A stretch of DNA of 64,000 bases from CAIWHR01 sp963713275. Its GTDB lineage: Bacteria > Pseudomonadota > Gammaproteobacteria > Burkholderiales > Casimicrobiaceae. The notes under the pieces are model-generated. The model searched no databases. It worked only from the letters and a program-made list of their open reading frames with translations, and was not told the DNA's origin. This document shows, piece by piece, positions 17,622-27,205 of the stretch. Every line of letters begins with the position of its first letter. Position 1 is the first letter of the stretch. The stretch is taken from the NCBI GenBank assembly GCA_963713275.1, contig CAVQLG010000025.1, forward strand, positions 1-64,000, written 5' to 3'. The position numbers and the translations under genes are program-made.

Positions 17622-17840
17622 CTAGCTCTTGGGGGCCTCCTGCTTCTTCTCGCCTTCCATCAGCTTCTTGCACTCTTCCTTCATCTTCTCGTCGGTCGAC
17701 TTCGGATCCATCTTCTTGCAGGCTTCGATCTTCTTGGCCTTGTCCGCATCGCTCATCGCGCCGCCGTGAGACGCGGCGAGGGCGCCAAAGGAAGCGGTGG
17801 CAAAGATCGCGGCAATCAACATCGACATCGGCTTGTTCAT
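17622..17840 (-). CDS. Small exported Lys-rich protein (72 aa)
   Basis: The N-terminus is a clear signal peptide (MNKPMSMLIAAIFATASFGA, cleavage after ALAA). The mature part of about 48 residues is highly charged, mainly Lys, Glu and Asp, and contains two cysteines (EACKKMD and KEECKKL) that could form a disulfide or bind a ligand in the periplasm. GGAGAG precedes the ATG at a good distance and a rho-independent terminator follows, so this is a real monocistronic gene. It is divergent from the TPR gene at 17910, with only 69 bases between the starts. Function unknown; small Lys-rich periplasmic proteins like this are common in proteobacteria. Confidence 0.8.
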   Translation of the reverse strand: MNKPMSMLIAAIFATASFGALAASHGGAMSDADKAKKIEACKKMDPKSTDEKMKEECKKLMEGEKKQEAPKS

Positions 17841-17909
17841 GGTTAGACTCTCCGGCGTGGGTTGGAAAGAAACGTCCTTGAGGAACGCGGCGCATAGTCT
17901 AAAGCAAGA

Positions 17910-18409
17910 ATGACCGGAAGTCACCGCACCAACCCCCTGTTTTTGCAGGCTCTCTTGGCATTTCTGCCGGCTCTGGCGGTTTTCGCCATGACGGTGGCCT
18001 GTCTGGCGCCCCTTCACCTGCTGGCCGCCCCGCGTCTGCCGACCGATCCGGCCGAAGTGCTGGAGCGCCTGCCGATCCGGCCGGCAGACGCCACGGCACG
18101 CGAATTGGCCGCCCTTCGGGCGAGCGTGACCCGAGCAGCCAAGGAAGCTCCGGCCGATCCGCTCCCGGCCGCCCGACTGGCCGGGCGCTACTACGAACTG
18201 GCCGTTGCCCGAGGCGATCCGCGTTACATCGGCTATGCCGATGCGGTCCTGGCGCCGTTTGCCCGGAGCCGGGCCCCGGCCGTGCTGGCGGTTTGCGGGC
18301 AGTTGCGGCAATACCGGCACGACTTCGACGGGGCGCTGCAGGACTTCGCTAGCGCGCTCGAGGTCGACCCGCAATTTGCCTCGGCCCACGCCTGGCGCGG
18401 CGCTATCTA
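17910..18409 (+). pseudogene. TPR-repeat membrane/periplasmic protein, 5' part (split by an IS)
   Basis: The fragment encodes a hydrophobic N-terminal helix (LLAFLPALAVFAMTVACLAP), a proline- and alanine-rich stretch, and the first TPR-like helices (DFDGALQDFASALEVDPQFA). It stops artificially at the IS border. The rest lies at 20376-21108. Removing the IS and one TATCTA copy gives HAWRGAIYLVQANYAAAK in a single frame of 408 residues. The downstream HupE/UreJ-like gene overlaps its stop codon, so the two formed an operon. Confidence 0.85.
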
Positions 18410-18427
18410 GTGCCTGTCAGAAAACCC
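18404..18427. repeat. Left target duplication and inverted repeat of the ISNCY-like element
   Basis: TATCTA at 18404-18409 is the target duplication. GTGCCTGTCAGAAAACCC at 18410-18427 is an 18-bp terminal inverted repeat, perfect against the right end. Confidence 0.9.
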
Positions 18428-20375
18428 CTGTTTTTTTCGAAAGCGGCAGGCCGAATTTTCACCAAACCGCGGTGTCGTGGCTTCCAATCAACGAGAGCGG
18501 ACGAGTTTCCATTCTTGTAAGCTAAAAAGTCATTTTCTGGACGACCGCAGCCGCTGATTTCTAGAATCAGGCTTGTTTGCCGAGACGCGCTGGCCAGCGT
18601 CTACGCGGCCAGCTTGTAAGTGGTGTCACGATCAGAGTATTTCCGCTTTCTCTTCGCACGTGCTTGCTCACGTTGCCACAGAATTGCGCCAATGCGGTGG
18701 ATATTTCTTGCCACCACGGCCAACGCCACATAACGCTTAAAGCCACGGAGGCCATGGTCTGGGCAGCGGTCCAAGCCATGTACCTCCAACGCGTTGATCG
18801 CCGACTCAACCGCTGAGTGTTGGTGGCGTGTCTTGATGAAATCCGGCGCCTGTTCGAGCGCTTGCGCTTGCTGCGACAGCTTGCCCTTTCTCGGCAACAC
18901 GACCAAGTCCAATGCTTCCTTCAATGCGCTTTGGTTCTCGCGCGAGTGAAAGCCTTTATCGAAACTACAGACGGCTAAACTCGGAAACCGCTTCTTTGCC
19001 TCGTTCACCATCGAGACCGTCACCTGCTCATCGGTTTGCCGTTCCATGACTTGATGGTGCAAGACGAATTGATACTGGTCCTCCAGTACGCACACCTTGA
19101 CGCCCAGCTCGACCGGAACACCAGCCTTGCCCTTGCTGATCCACTCGGTGTGCGGCTCAAAAATCGAGAATACCTTCTCCTCGTGGGGGATCACTTCTCC
19201 ATCGATGACGCGGCGCCTGGTTTGATCAATCTGGCGTGCCGCGTGGCCCATGAAGTCTTCGATCGCCAGTTTCATCGCAACATCCAGTGGACCGTTCAAG
19301 CCCTGGCGCGTCAGCATGGCCAGCGTCGCGCGCGCCTTGTCCAAATACTTGGTCGCCACCTCAAGGTAGTCTTGATGGGCCTGCGCAATCAGCGCGTCGC
19401 GCTGCTCTTCCCGCTGTTTCGACTTGGCTTTGCTGCGCTTCTTGTTTTGTGCAGCACGCATCAGCCGCTTCAGCTGCCGCACGTTGTAAGCATGCTGTCT
19501 CCAGTCGCTGCACCCGTGACCATCGCACAACTCAGCGGTCAGCTCGATCACCTTCCGCATCGCGTCATACAACAAGTTGATGTCGGTAGGGTAATGAACA
19601 TCGGTCTCAACTACAAAGGAGTCGCAGCGCCCACGCAGCGCTTCGCCGTCCTCTTTTTTTACCAGCACGTGGCCGGCCTCCACCACCAGCTGGTTGATCT
19701 TGTCCAGCAACTCCGGTGTGAACAGGCTCACGTTGTCTTTGAGCGTTTGAAAATGGTAGGTCTCTTCATTGAACGGACCGTGCCCGAGCATCTCGCGGAT
19801 CGTGTTGTGATGGTTCGCCAGTTCACACACCCGGTCATAGTCCGCATTCAAGTCCAGCCGCAGCACGCCACACACCAGGATCTTCCATAGCTCCATGCCA
19901 GGCCGCCCGTTGCGCTTATCAACCGTGGGCGCAATCTGTTTCTCCAGCAAGGCAAATATCTGCTCCCGCAACTCGACGTTCATGTACAGGTGCTGCAGCC
20001 CCCGCAAGATCTTCGGAATGTCGTCTCGCGATCGCGGATCGAACTTGATCTGCGATACGTCGACTTCGCCGATTTGCATTTGTGCATTCTGGACCGCGCG
20101 CATCGTCTTCGTCCCCATCAAAACATCACGACTTGGAACCTCACCCAACAACGCTTCAGAGCGCAATTGGTGTACCGAGTTCCGGATGGCGAGAAGATTA
20201 TTCTTTGCCGTGAAGTGGCAGTCATTTCCGAACGAAGATTTGCAACTCCCATGCTCGCCCGCCCTTCATTCCCCCGCCAATAGATCTTCGGTGCCACGGA
20301 TTTGTATAATCCTCAGTTCGCAAATTCGCCGCAGAGCCTTGCTGGGCAAGGGTTTCCGGGTTTTCTGACAGGCAC
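18410..20375 (-). mobile_element. ISNCY-like (ISDol1 group) insertion sequence, 1966 bp
   Basis: The element has perfect 18-bp inverted repeats beginning GTGCCTGTCAG and a 6-bp target duplication TATCTA. It carries one transposase gene on the minus strand and splits the TPR gene. Length, inverted repeats and transposase type agree with the ISDol1 group of the heterogeneous ISNCY family as I remember it. Confidence 0.88.
18601..20103 (-). CDS. ISNCY-family (ISDol1-like) transposase
   Basis: A 500-residue transposase beginning MRAVQNAQMQIGEVDVSQI, then RDDIPKILRGLQHLY, the pattern I associate with ISDol1-type ISNCY transposases. Candidate catalytic residues are Asp in VVETDVHYPTD (about 170), Asp in CSFDKGFHS (about 390) and Glu in HSAVESAINALEVHG (about 445). 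An internal Lys/Arg-rich insertion lies near residues 215-235. Starts at 20118 and 20166 are possible; 20103 is preferred because the conserved sequence begins there and GGGA precedes it by about eight bases. The frame is intact and the copy may be active. Confidence 0.88.
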   Translation of the reverse strand: MRAVQNAQMQIGEVDVSQIKFDPRSRDDIPKILRGLQHLYMNVELREQIFALLEKQIAPTVDKRNGRPGMELWKILVCGVLRLDLNADYDRVCELANHHNTIREMLGHGPFNEETYHFQTLKDNVSLFTPELLDKINQLVVEAGHVLVKKEDGEALRGRCDSFVVETDVHYPTDINLLYDAMRKVIELTAELCDGHGCSDWRQHAYNVRQLKRLMRAAQNKKRSKAKSKQREEQRDALIAQAHQDYLEVATKYLDKARATLAMLTRQGLNGPLDVAMKLAIEDFMGHAARQIDQTRRRVIDGEVIPHEEKVFSIFEPHTEWISKGKAGVPVELGVKVCVLEDQYQFVLHHQVMERQTDEQVTVSMVNEAKKRFPSLAVCSFDKGFHSRENQSALKEALDLVVLPRKGKLSQQAQALEQAPDFIKTRHQHSAVESAINALEVHGLDRCPDHGLRGFKRYVALAVVARNIHRIGAILWQREQARAKRKRKYSDRDTTYKLAA

Positions 20376-20381
20376 TATCTA
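20358..20381. repeat. Right inverted repeat and target duplication of the ISNCY-like element
   Basis: GGGTTTTCTGACAGGCAC at 20358-20375 is the right inverted repeat and TATCTA at 20376-20381 the second target copy. Confidence 0.9.
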
Positions 20382-21108
20382 TCTGGTCCAGGCCAACTAC
20401 GCGGCGGCAAAGTCCGAGTGCGATGCCCTGCTGGCCCTCGACCGCCCCACGCTCTACGGAGGGTGCATCGGGCTGGTGCTCGCCTATGGTGGCCGGATGG
20501 AAGCCGGATCCGCCGCCTTGCAACGTGCTCTGGATGAGACCCGTGACGCAGGCAACCGGTTGTGGTTGCTCACCCGTTTGGGCGAGGTGGCGGCTTGGCG
20601 CGGGCGGCCCGAGGAGGCAGAAAAGCACTACCGCGCCGCGCTCGCGCTGGGAATCGACGACGGCTACCTGCTGGCCGCGTGGAGCGACTTCCTGCTGGAC
20701 CGGAAACGGCCCGCCGAAGTGGTGAAGTGGCTGGCCGGATGGGAAGCCTCCGATGGGCTGCTCCTGCGGCTCGCGTTGGCCGAGACCGCGCTCAAACAGC
20801 CCGCCGCCAGAGCGTACGTGCAGGCGCTGGCGGACCGGTTCGCCGCGGCGAAGGTACGCGGCGACACCACCCATCGGGCTGAAGAGGCGCGCTACCTCCT
20901 GCACCTGGCCGGCGATCCGGCCGCCGCGCTCACCGTGGCCGCCGCCAACTACCGGGTTCAGCGTGAACCACGCGACGCCCGGGTGTTGCTGGAAGCGGCC
21001 ATCGCGGCGAGGGATGCCGGCGCCGCGCAACCGGTGCGTGACTGGCTGCGGTCCAGCGGATTCGAGGGCGCGCATTGGCGGCAACTGGGATTGGCGTCCG
21101 CGCCATGA
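20376..21108 (+). pseudogene. TPR-repeat protein, 3' part
   Basis: This is the continuation of the gene starting at 17910. It begins in IYLVQANYAAAKSECDALLA and contains several TPR-like pairs, for example RPEEAEKHYRAALALGIDDG. The stop codon (21106-21108) overlaps the ATG of the next gene in ATGATG, indicating translational coupling. Proteins of this TPR type often accompany HupE/UreJ-like membrane proteins; the biochemical role is unknown. It has no start of its own and is presumably not translated. Confidence 0.85.
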
Positions 21109-22245
21109 TGCAGCGGCGGAAACTCCTGTGTCTCATGCTCGCGCTGTGCGCATGGGTTGCCGTGCCGGCCATGGCGCACAAAGCGAGCGACAGCTATCCT
21201 GGTGCTGCAGGTGAAGGGCCGGGAAGTGGCTGGCCAGTGGGACGTCGCCCTGCGCGACATCGACTTCGCCATCGGCCTCGATGCCAATGGCGACGGCGAC
21301 ATCACCTGGGGCGAAGTAGAGGCGCGCCACGCCGACATCGCCGCCTGGGCGCTGGGACGGCTGACGCTGCAACGCGGGGGGGACTGCGCGTTGCAGGCGG
21401 CGGAGCATCTGGTGGACAACCACACCGACGGCGCCTATGCGGTGCTGCGACTCACCGGCACGTGCCCGTCCGACTCACCGGCGCTTGCGTTGGGCTACCG
21501 GCTCCTGTTCGACATCGACCAACTGCACCGCGGGCTGCTGCGACTGGAGGTGGATGGCGTCCTGCACACGTCGGTGCTGGGGCCGGATAGCGGTGTGCTC
21601 AACGTCGAGACCGGCGAGACTTCGCGGCTGGCGCAGTTCGTCCAGTACCTGATGGAGGGCATCTTTCACATCTGGATCGGCTTCGACCACGTCCTGTTCC
21701 TGTTGTCGCTGCTGCTGCCTGCGGTGCTGGTGCATGCATCGCGGCGCTGGACGGGCGTGGGTTCGTTGCGCGCCGCGCTGACGGAAGTGCTTTGGGTCGT
21801 CACCGCCTTTACGGTCGCGCATTCGATCACGCTGTCGATCGCGGCGCTGCAGATCGTCGAACTGCCGTCGCGCCTGGTGGAATCCGCCATCGCCGCTTCG
21901 GTGGTGCTGGCGGCGGCCAACAACCTGTGGCCGGTGGTGGAGCGGCGTCGCTGGCTGGTGGCCTTCGGCTTCGGCCTGATTCACGGATTCGGTTTCGCCA
22001 GCGTGCTGACCGAACTCGGCTTGCCCAAGGACGCGCTGGTGCTCTCGCTGCTGGGGTTCAATGTCGGCGTCGAGATCGGCCAACTGGTCATCGTGGCGGG
22101 CTTCCTGCCGGTGGCCTATCGGCTGCGCAATACGCCGCTGTACCGCAAGGGCGTGTTCGTGGGCGGCTCGATTCTCACCCTGCTCCTGGCGCTCGTCTGG
22201 CTCGCAGAGCGGGTGTTCAACCTGAAGCTGACCGGCGCGTATTGA
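21105..22245 (+). pseudogene. HupE/UreJ-like membrane protein, frameshifted
   Basis: The gene starts with a signal peptide (LCLMLALCAWVAVPAMA), then HKASDSY, in one frame. The remainder (LVLQVKGREVAGQWDVALRD onward) is in another. One extra C at about 21198 explains the shift: AGC TAT (C) CTG GTG CTG. The periplasmic domain includes the EF-hand-like DANGDGDITWGE. The C-terminal half is a HupE/UreJ_2-type bundle with IFHIWIGFDHVLFLLSLLLP, LIHGFGFASVL and FNVGVEIGQL, the His-containing helices expected of this family and suggestive of metal handling. Starting translation at the ATG at 21157 would lose the signal peptide. The shift may be a sequencing error or true decay alongside the disrupted TPR partner. 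Confidence 0.82.
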
Positions 22246-22319
22246 TTCGGCACGAACAAGTCACGAACCGACGCTTCGGCAGGAGCGCCGTCAGGCGCGA
22301 CCCCTGTCGCTGCGCCCGC

Positions 22320-22522
22320 ACCGGGGCGCCGAGGGTGCCTCTACGCTGTGGCTCAACTTCATCCCGGAGCGGGCGCACGGGCCGCGCCTCGCTGGCAAGA
22401 ACTTCACCGATCGCCAGCGCATCAAACGCAAGGCAGAGAGCTGGGCGCGGCGCTGCCGCGCCATGCCGGCGCCATAGCGGCTGGCGGTCCTCGCTGCACT
22501 CATGGCCGTCGAGGCCACCTGA
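22320..22522 (+). pseudogene. C-terminal remnant resembling a DNA adenine methylase
   Basis: One frame reads GASTLWLNFIPERAHG, then PRLAGKNFTDRQRIKRKAES, then RRCRAMPAP. It meets a TAG at 22475-22477 and continues in the same frame as RLAVLAALMAVEAT to a TGA at 22520-22522. From memory this matches the tail of D12-class DNA adenine methylases of betaproteobacteria, where the TAG position is normally Glu. No catalytic part is present. It is a degraded fragment stranded between the HupE-like gene and a broken kinase gene. Confidence 0.45.
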
Positions 22523-22676
22523 GGCGATGGGCAGCGTCCACGAAGTTCCGCTGCGCGCCGAATTCGATGGCCTCGAGGGCCAGTTCGAGGCGCCGGCACG
22601 TCATCGCGCGGCGGTCGCGCGCTCGACGGGCGAGGAATGCGCTGCGCGCTTCGCCGCGGTGATCGCGGCCGTAACC

Positions 22677-24177
22677 TCAGGCGTCGCGCGCGGGGGCGGG
22701 CTCGAGCGTGAACTCCGCGACCGTGCCCACGCCGGGGCTGCTGTGCAGGCGGATCTCGCCGCCGTGCCGGTCGACGATCCGCCGCACCACGCTCAGGCCC
22801 ACGCCGGTCCCGGGAAACTGCGCGTCGGTGTGCATGCGCCGAAACGGCAGGAACAGCGACCGCGCGTGCGCCATGTCGAAGCCCGCGCCGTTGTCGGCGA
22901 CGCGATACCAGGTACCGCGCTCATCGCGGAAACTGTCAAGCGGCTCCGCGCTCACGAGACAGGCGCGTTCGCTGCCGTCGGGGCGCGGCAGGCGCAGCGG
23001 GACGGCATCGAGCGAGCCTTGGCGGTCGAGCGCCGATGCGAGTCGCGCCAGCGTGTCCTCCTCGAGGTGCTCCGCAAGCGTGCGCAGGGGCCGGTCCGCG
23101 GCCCCGTCGGCGGGGATACCAAGCAAGCGCAGCACGGCGGCATTCGCGTCGCGCACCGTACCGCTCGCTCGCTCGACGATCAGCATCGGTTCGGGATTCG
23201 CGGTGAAGGCGCGCTCGAGCATCGCCTCCGCATGGTGTCGGCGCTTGCGTTCGGCCACGTAGCGGCGACCACGGACCCACGCGGCCCCACCCATCGCGAC
23301 GAGCGCGAGCGTCGAGACGCCGCCCACGCCCCAGGCCCGTAGCTGCTCGCGCGCGACCTCCTGCTCGAGCCGCTTGCGTTCTGCCACGTTGTGGTGGCTG
23401 CTCAACCACTTCACGCGCAGCGCTTCCAGCCTACCGCTGCCCTCGAGCTGCTCCAAGCCCCTCTGCAGGCGGCGCTGCAGCGCTTCGTCGTGGGGTGCGA
23501 CCGCGAAAGCGTACGATTGCAGCGGCAGCGCCCTGCTGCCCGCGACGACGTCGGGCGCGAGGTCGGTGCCAAGATGCCGGTCGGCGAAGTCGCGCGGCAA
23601 CAGTGCGATGTCCGCCTCGCCGCGTTGAACGGCCGCAAGCGCGCGGCCTGCCTCGGCGAACGGGACATAGGTTGCTGTCAGGCCGGCAAGCAGCGTGTCG
23701 ATCGTTGCGCGCATCGTATCGGTGTCGCGCACGGCGATGCGCAATCCCGCCAGGTCCTGCGGCGCTTGCGGCGCGGGCCGCGTCCGCAGTCGGTAGATGC
23801 CGAACGCGAGTGTCGCATGGGCCTTGGCGAAGCGGGCCCATTGCCTGCGCGCCGCGGTGTCGACCATCGCGATCACGTCGACGCGGCCCGCGCGAAAGTC
23901 GGCCTCGGTCTGCGTCCAGGGCTTCAGCGTGACGACCACGTCCGTGCCGAGCGACGCGGCCGAGCTCGGCCGCGAGATCGACCTGGAAGCCGCGCGGGAC
24001 GCCCTGTTCGTCGAGGTACTCGAAAGGCGGAAAGGCGGCATCGCCGCCGTAGCGGATCGCGGACGGTTCGTTCGCTGCGAGTACCGCGCTGGCGAGTGTG
24101 CCGAAGGCGCAGGCGAGCCACGCGCGCCGGCGTGGACGAAACGCGGTGGGAACGAGGGGGGACGTAGCGGTCTTCAT
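22677..24177 (-). pseudogene. Sensor histidine kinase with SBP_bac_3 sensor domain, frameshifted and internally deleted
   Basis: The N-terminus has a signal peptide and an extracellular-solute-binding (SBP_bac_3) domain: IRYGGDAAFPPFEYLDEQGV, then GFQVDLAAELGR. One extra base at 23955 then shifts the frame to SLGTDVVVTLKPWTQTEADF. A transmembrane helix (GVGGVSTLALVAMGGAAWV) and a PAS domain follow. The sequence then jumps from SFRDERGTWYRV straight to ADNGAGFDM (G1 box) and GTGVGLSVVRRIVDRHGG (G2 box). The whole HisKA phosphoacceptor domain and the N box are missing. Even with the frameshift corrected it cannot phosphorylate a regulator. In life it would have sensed a small periplasmic ligand. 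No response regulator is adjacent. Confidence 0.8.
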
Positions 24178-24309
24178 CGCGAGAGCGCCGCGATGATACG
24201 ACGGACTTGAAGCCCCACGGCAAGGGACGATAGATCCAACGCCACCGCCGCGCGACGGAGCGAGCATCGCACCTGTCAACCTGCCCGGATCGGCGGGAAG
24301 CCGCGGTGA

Positions 24310-27186
24310 TCAGGGCCTGCTGCCGGGCCCGGCGGCGTCAGCGCCGCGCCGGTGCTGGCGTGTGGCGAGCCGCACGCGTGCCGCGGCCGCCGTGTCCGGG
24401 TGACCGTAATAGAAGCCTTGGGCGATGTCACACGCCTGCTCGTCGAGGAACGCGCGCTGGCTTTCGGTCTCCACCCCTTCAGCGATCACCTTCAAGCCGA
24501 GATTGTGGGCGAGCGCGATGGTGGCGCGGGCGATCGCAGCGTCGTCCGCGCTGTGTGTGGCGCCCCGGACGAACGACTGGTCGATCTTCAGCATCGTGAT
24601 CGGAAAACGCCGCAGGTGCGATAGCGACGAGTACCCGGTGCCGAAATCGTCCAGCGCGATGCGCACGCCAAGGGCTTTGAGCTGCCGGAGCAGCGACTCC
24701 ACATGCTCGACATCCTTCATGGCCGTGGTTTCGGTGATTTCGATTTCGAGCAAGTGCGGCGGAATGCGGTGGTTCTCGAGCGTCGCGGCAACCGCTTGAA
24801 CCAGGCCGTGCCCGAGGCACTGCCGGGCCGAGACGTTGATAGCGACCGGCACCACCGCGAGCCCCTCTGCAATCCACTGGCGGACCTGGCGGGCAACCGC
24901 GTCGAACACCCAGTTGCCCAGCTCCAGGATCAGATCCGTCTCCTCGGCCACGGCGATGAACGCGGCGGGCGGCAACGGGCCGTGGCCCGGCCGGTCCCAG
25001 CGCAAGAGCGCCTCGAAGCCGGTCAGCGCGTCGTCGCTGATCTGGAACTGGGGCTGATAGAACACGTTCAGCTGGTCGTGCTTCAGCGCGTTGCGCAGGT
25101 CGGCCTCCATCTCCATGCGCTGGCGGCTCAACAGGGCCATGTCGGTCGACGCGAAGCCGTAGTTGTTGCCGCCGCGCTGCTTGACGCGGTACATCGCGCC
25201 ATCGGCCATGCCGAGCAGCTGGTCCGGGCTGCTGCTATCCCCGGGGCCGCGACTGATGCCGATGGTGGCCGTCAGGTGAAAGCCAAGACCGTCCATGGTC
25301 ATCGGCTCGGACACGACAACCAGGAGCTTGCGCGCCACGATTTCGATCGTGTCCGCCGCCGGCAACTCGGTCAGCACGACGACGAATTCGTCGCCGCCCC
25401 AACGGCCTACGGTATCCGAACCGCGGCAGGCCGACTTCAGGCGGGCGGCTACCGTGCACAGCACGCGATCGCCGACGTGGTGGCCGAAACTGTCGTTGAC
25501 GCGCTTGAAGTCGTCGAGGTCGACGAACATCACGGCGACGGAAGTGCCGCGGCGCGTCGCGCTCGCCAGGCTCTGCTCGATCCGGTCTCGCACCAGCGCG
25601 CGATTCGGCAGACCGGTCATCGCATCGTGCGTAGCCTGGTGCTGCAACCGCTCGGCCGCGGCGACGGATTCGCTGATGTCGCTCAGCGCCAGCACGGCGC
25701 CTTCCACGCGCCGGCCCTCGCCCAGGATCGGGCCGACCGCGACCCGCACGATCCGCTCGGAGGCGCCGCTCAGCCGGATCGGTTCCGCGACGTGACCCGC
25801 TCGGCGCTCCTCGAAACAGCGCGCCAGCGCCCGCTGCACCGCGCCGGCCGGCGCGCCGGCCGCGGCGAGCACGCTGGCGATGTCTTGGCCCTGCAGCGCC
25901 GCCGTGCTGCGACCGAGCAACGCCTGACCGACCGGATTCAGGAAATCGATGCGCCCCTCACGATCGACCGAAACGACGCCGTCGGCCACGGCGTCGAGCG
26001 TAACCTCCGCGCGTCGTCGGGTGAGGAAGAGATCGGACCAGGTGATGCGGAACCGCGCGGCGGCCCAGAGCACATAGCCCGCCACCAGGGCGAGCGTGGC
26101 GCCGACCGGTGGATACCAGTGGCGCCCGATCATCAACAGCGCGAGACTGAGGAGCAACGGGATGGCGATCACCAGCAGTTCGGCGGCCGGCGGCACACGG
26201 TGGTAGCGGCGGTGGGTCAGCATGCCCGCGCCCATCACCAACAGCGTGACGAGCCCGATCGTCGGGCGGTCGAGCGGCGTGACGACGTTGCCCGCGCGCA
26301 GCGCCTCGAAGGCTCTTGCGTGGAACTCGACCGCCGGCATCGGGGCGCCGCGCGGCCCTACGGCGGTTGCGAAGCCGGTGCCGATGCCGGGGGCCGTGAT
26401 GCCGACGAACACCACGCGGTTGCCCAGGCGCCCCGCGCGCGATGTGTCCGCAAGCACGTCGGCGTAGGAGACGTGCTCGATCGTCTGCGTCGGGTCGAGA
26501 TTGAGCAGCACTTCGTGATCGCGCCGCCAGGTCTTGTCGCCCGGCGCCGCTGTTCCGAGATCGCTGCGCAGGCCGGGCAGGGTTCCGCGCGCGTCCGGTT
26601 GCATGACGTTCGCCACCGCCTGGGAAAAGGCCGGCCACTGCGACGAGCCAACGCCCGCAGTCAGGTAGGTTCGGCGCACCAGTCCGCCAGGGTCGATCTC
26701 GACGTCGACGTGACCTAAGGCCGCCGCCGCACTTGCGAGCGGCCCGGCCGGTACGGCCGCGCGCAGGCCGGTCCCGTCGCCCTGGGCCAAGGGAGCGACC
26801 GGCAGCACGACGCGACCCGAGCGCTCGATCGCCGCGGCGAGCGCCGAGTCGGCGGTGTGGTCCTGGGGATCGGGCAGGTCGAACAGGATCGCGAAGGCGA
26901 TCGCGCTCGGCGGTGCCTCGCGCAAGCGCTCCAGCAGTTGCGCGTGGGTGCGCCGCGGCCACGGCCAACGCCCGAGCTGCTGCACGCTGCGTTCGTCGAT
27001 CGCGATCACCACGGAGGCAGGCGGGGGCTGCGCGACGAGGGAAGCGGACGAGATCAGGTCGAACGCCAGCAGATCAAGCCGCTGCAACGCGGGCAGTCCC
27101 GTCAGCGTGGCGACCAATGCGACCACGCCGGGGAGCCACCAGTGCCACCTCGCGGAAGGCCGTACCGAGGCGGATGGCGTCGTCAC
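24310..27186 (-). CDS. CHASE2-PAS-GGDEF-EAL cyclic-di-GMP enzyme
   Basis: This 958-residue inner-membrane protein has a signal-anchor helix, a periplasmic CHASE2 sensor (about 30-330, with VVIAIDERSVQQLGRWPWPR), two or three transmembrane helices (about 330-395) and a PAS domain (about 400-500). A diguanylate cyclase domain follows with intact GGDEF (about 597) and then a phosphodiesterase domain with intact EALLRW (about 724), DDFGTGYSSL and VIAEGVET. Both catalytic motifs look functional, so either synthesis or breakdown of c-di-GMP may dominate depending on the signal. The FecR/LysM protein gene lies 19 bases upstream on the same strand. CHASE2 proteins are often paired with FecR-domain proteins, so the two probably form one envelope-sensing unit. 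Confidence 0.93.
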   Translation of the reverse strand: MTTPSASVRPSARWHWWLPGVVALVATLTGLPALQRLDLLAFDLISSASLVAQPPPASVVIAIDERSVQQLGRWPWPRRTHAQLLERLREAPPSAIAFAILFDLPDPQDHTADSALAAAIERSGRVVLPVAPLAQGDGTGLRAAVPAGPLASAAAALGHVDVEIDPGGLVRRTYLTAGVGSSQWPAFSQAVANVMQPDARGTLPGLRSDLGTAAPGDKTWRRDHEVLLNLDPTQTIEHVSYADVLADTSRAGRLGNRVVFVGITAPGIGTGFATAVGPRGAPMPAVEFHARAFEALRAGNVVTPLDRPTIGLVTLLVMGAGMLTHRRYHRVPPAAELLVIAIPLLLSLALLMIGRHWYPPVGATLALVAGYVLWAAARFRITWSDLFLTRRRAEVTLDAVADGVVSVDREGRIDFLNPVGQALLGRSTAALQGQDIASVLAAAGAPAGAVQRALARCFEERRAGHVAEPIRLSGASERIVRVAVGPILGEGRRVEGAVLALSDISESVAAAERLQHQATHDAMTGLPNRALVRDRIEQSLASATRRGTSVAVMFVDLDDFKRVNDSFGHHVGDRVLCTVAARLKSACRGSDTVGRWGGDEFVVVLTELPAADTIEIVARKLLVVVSEPMTMDGLGFHLTATIGISRGPGDSSSPDQLLGMADGAMYRVKQRGGNNYGFASTDMALLSRQRMEMEADLRNALKHDQLNVFYQPQFQISDDALTGFEALLRWDRPGHGPLPPAAFIAVAEETDLILELGNWVFDAVARQVRQWIAEGLAVVPVAINVSARQCLGHGLVQAVAATLENHRIPPHLLEIEITETTAMKDVEHVESLLRQLKALGVRIALDDFGTGYSSLSHLRRFPITMLKIDQSFVRGATHSADDAAIARATIALAHNLGLKVIAEGVETESQRAFLDEQACDIAQGFYYGHPDTAAAARVRLATRQHRRGADAAGPGSRP

Positions 27187-27205
27187 GGGCGGACCGTGCC
27201 CTGGG

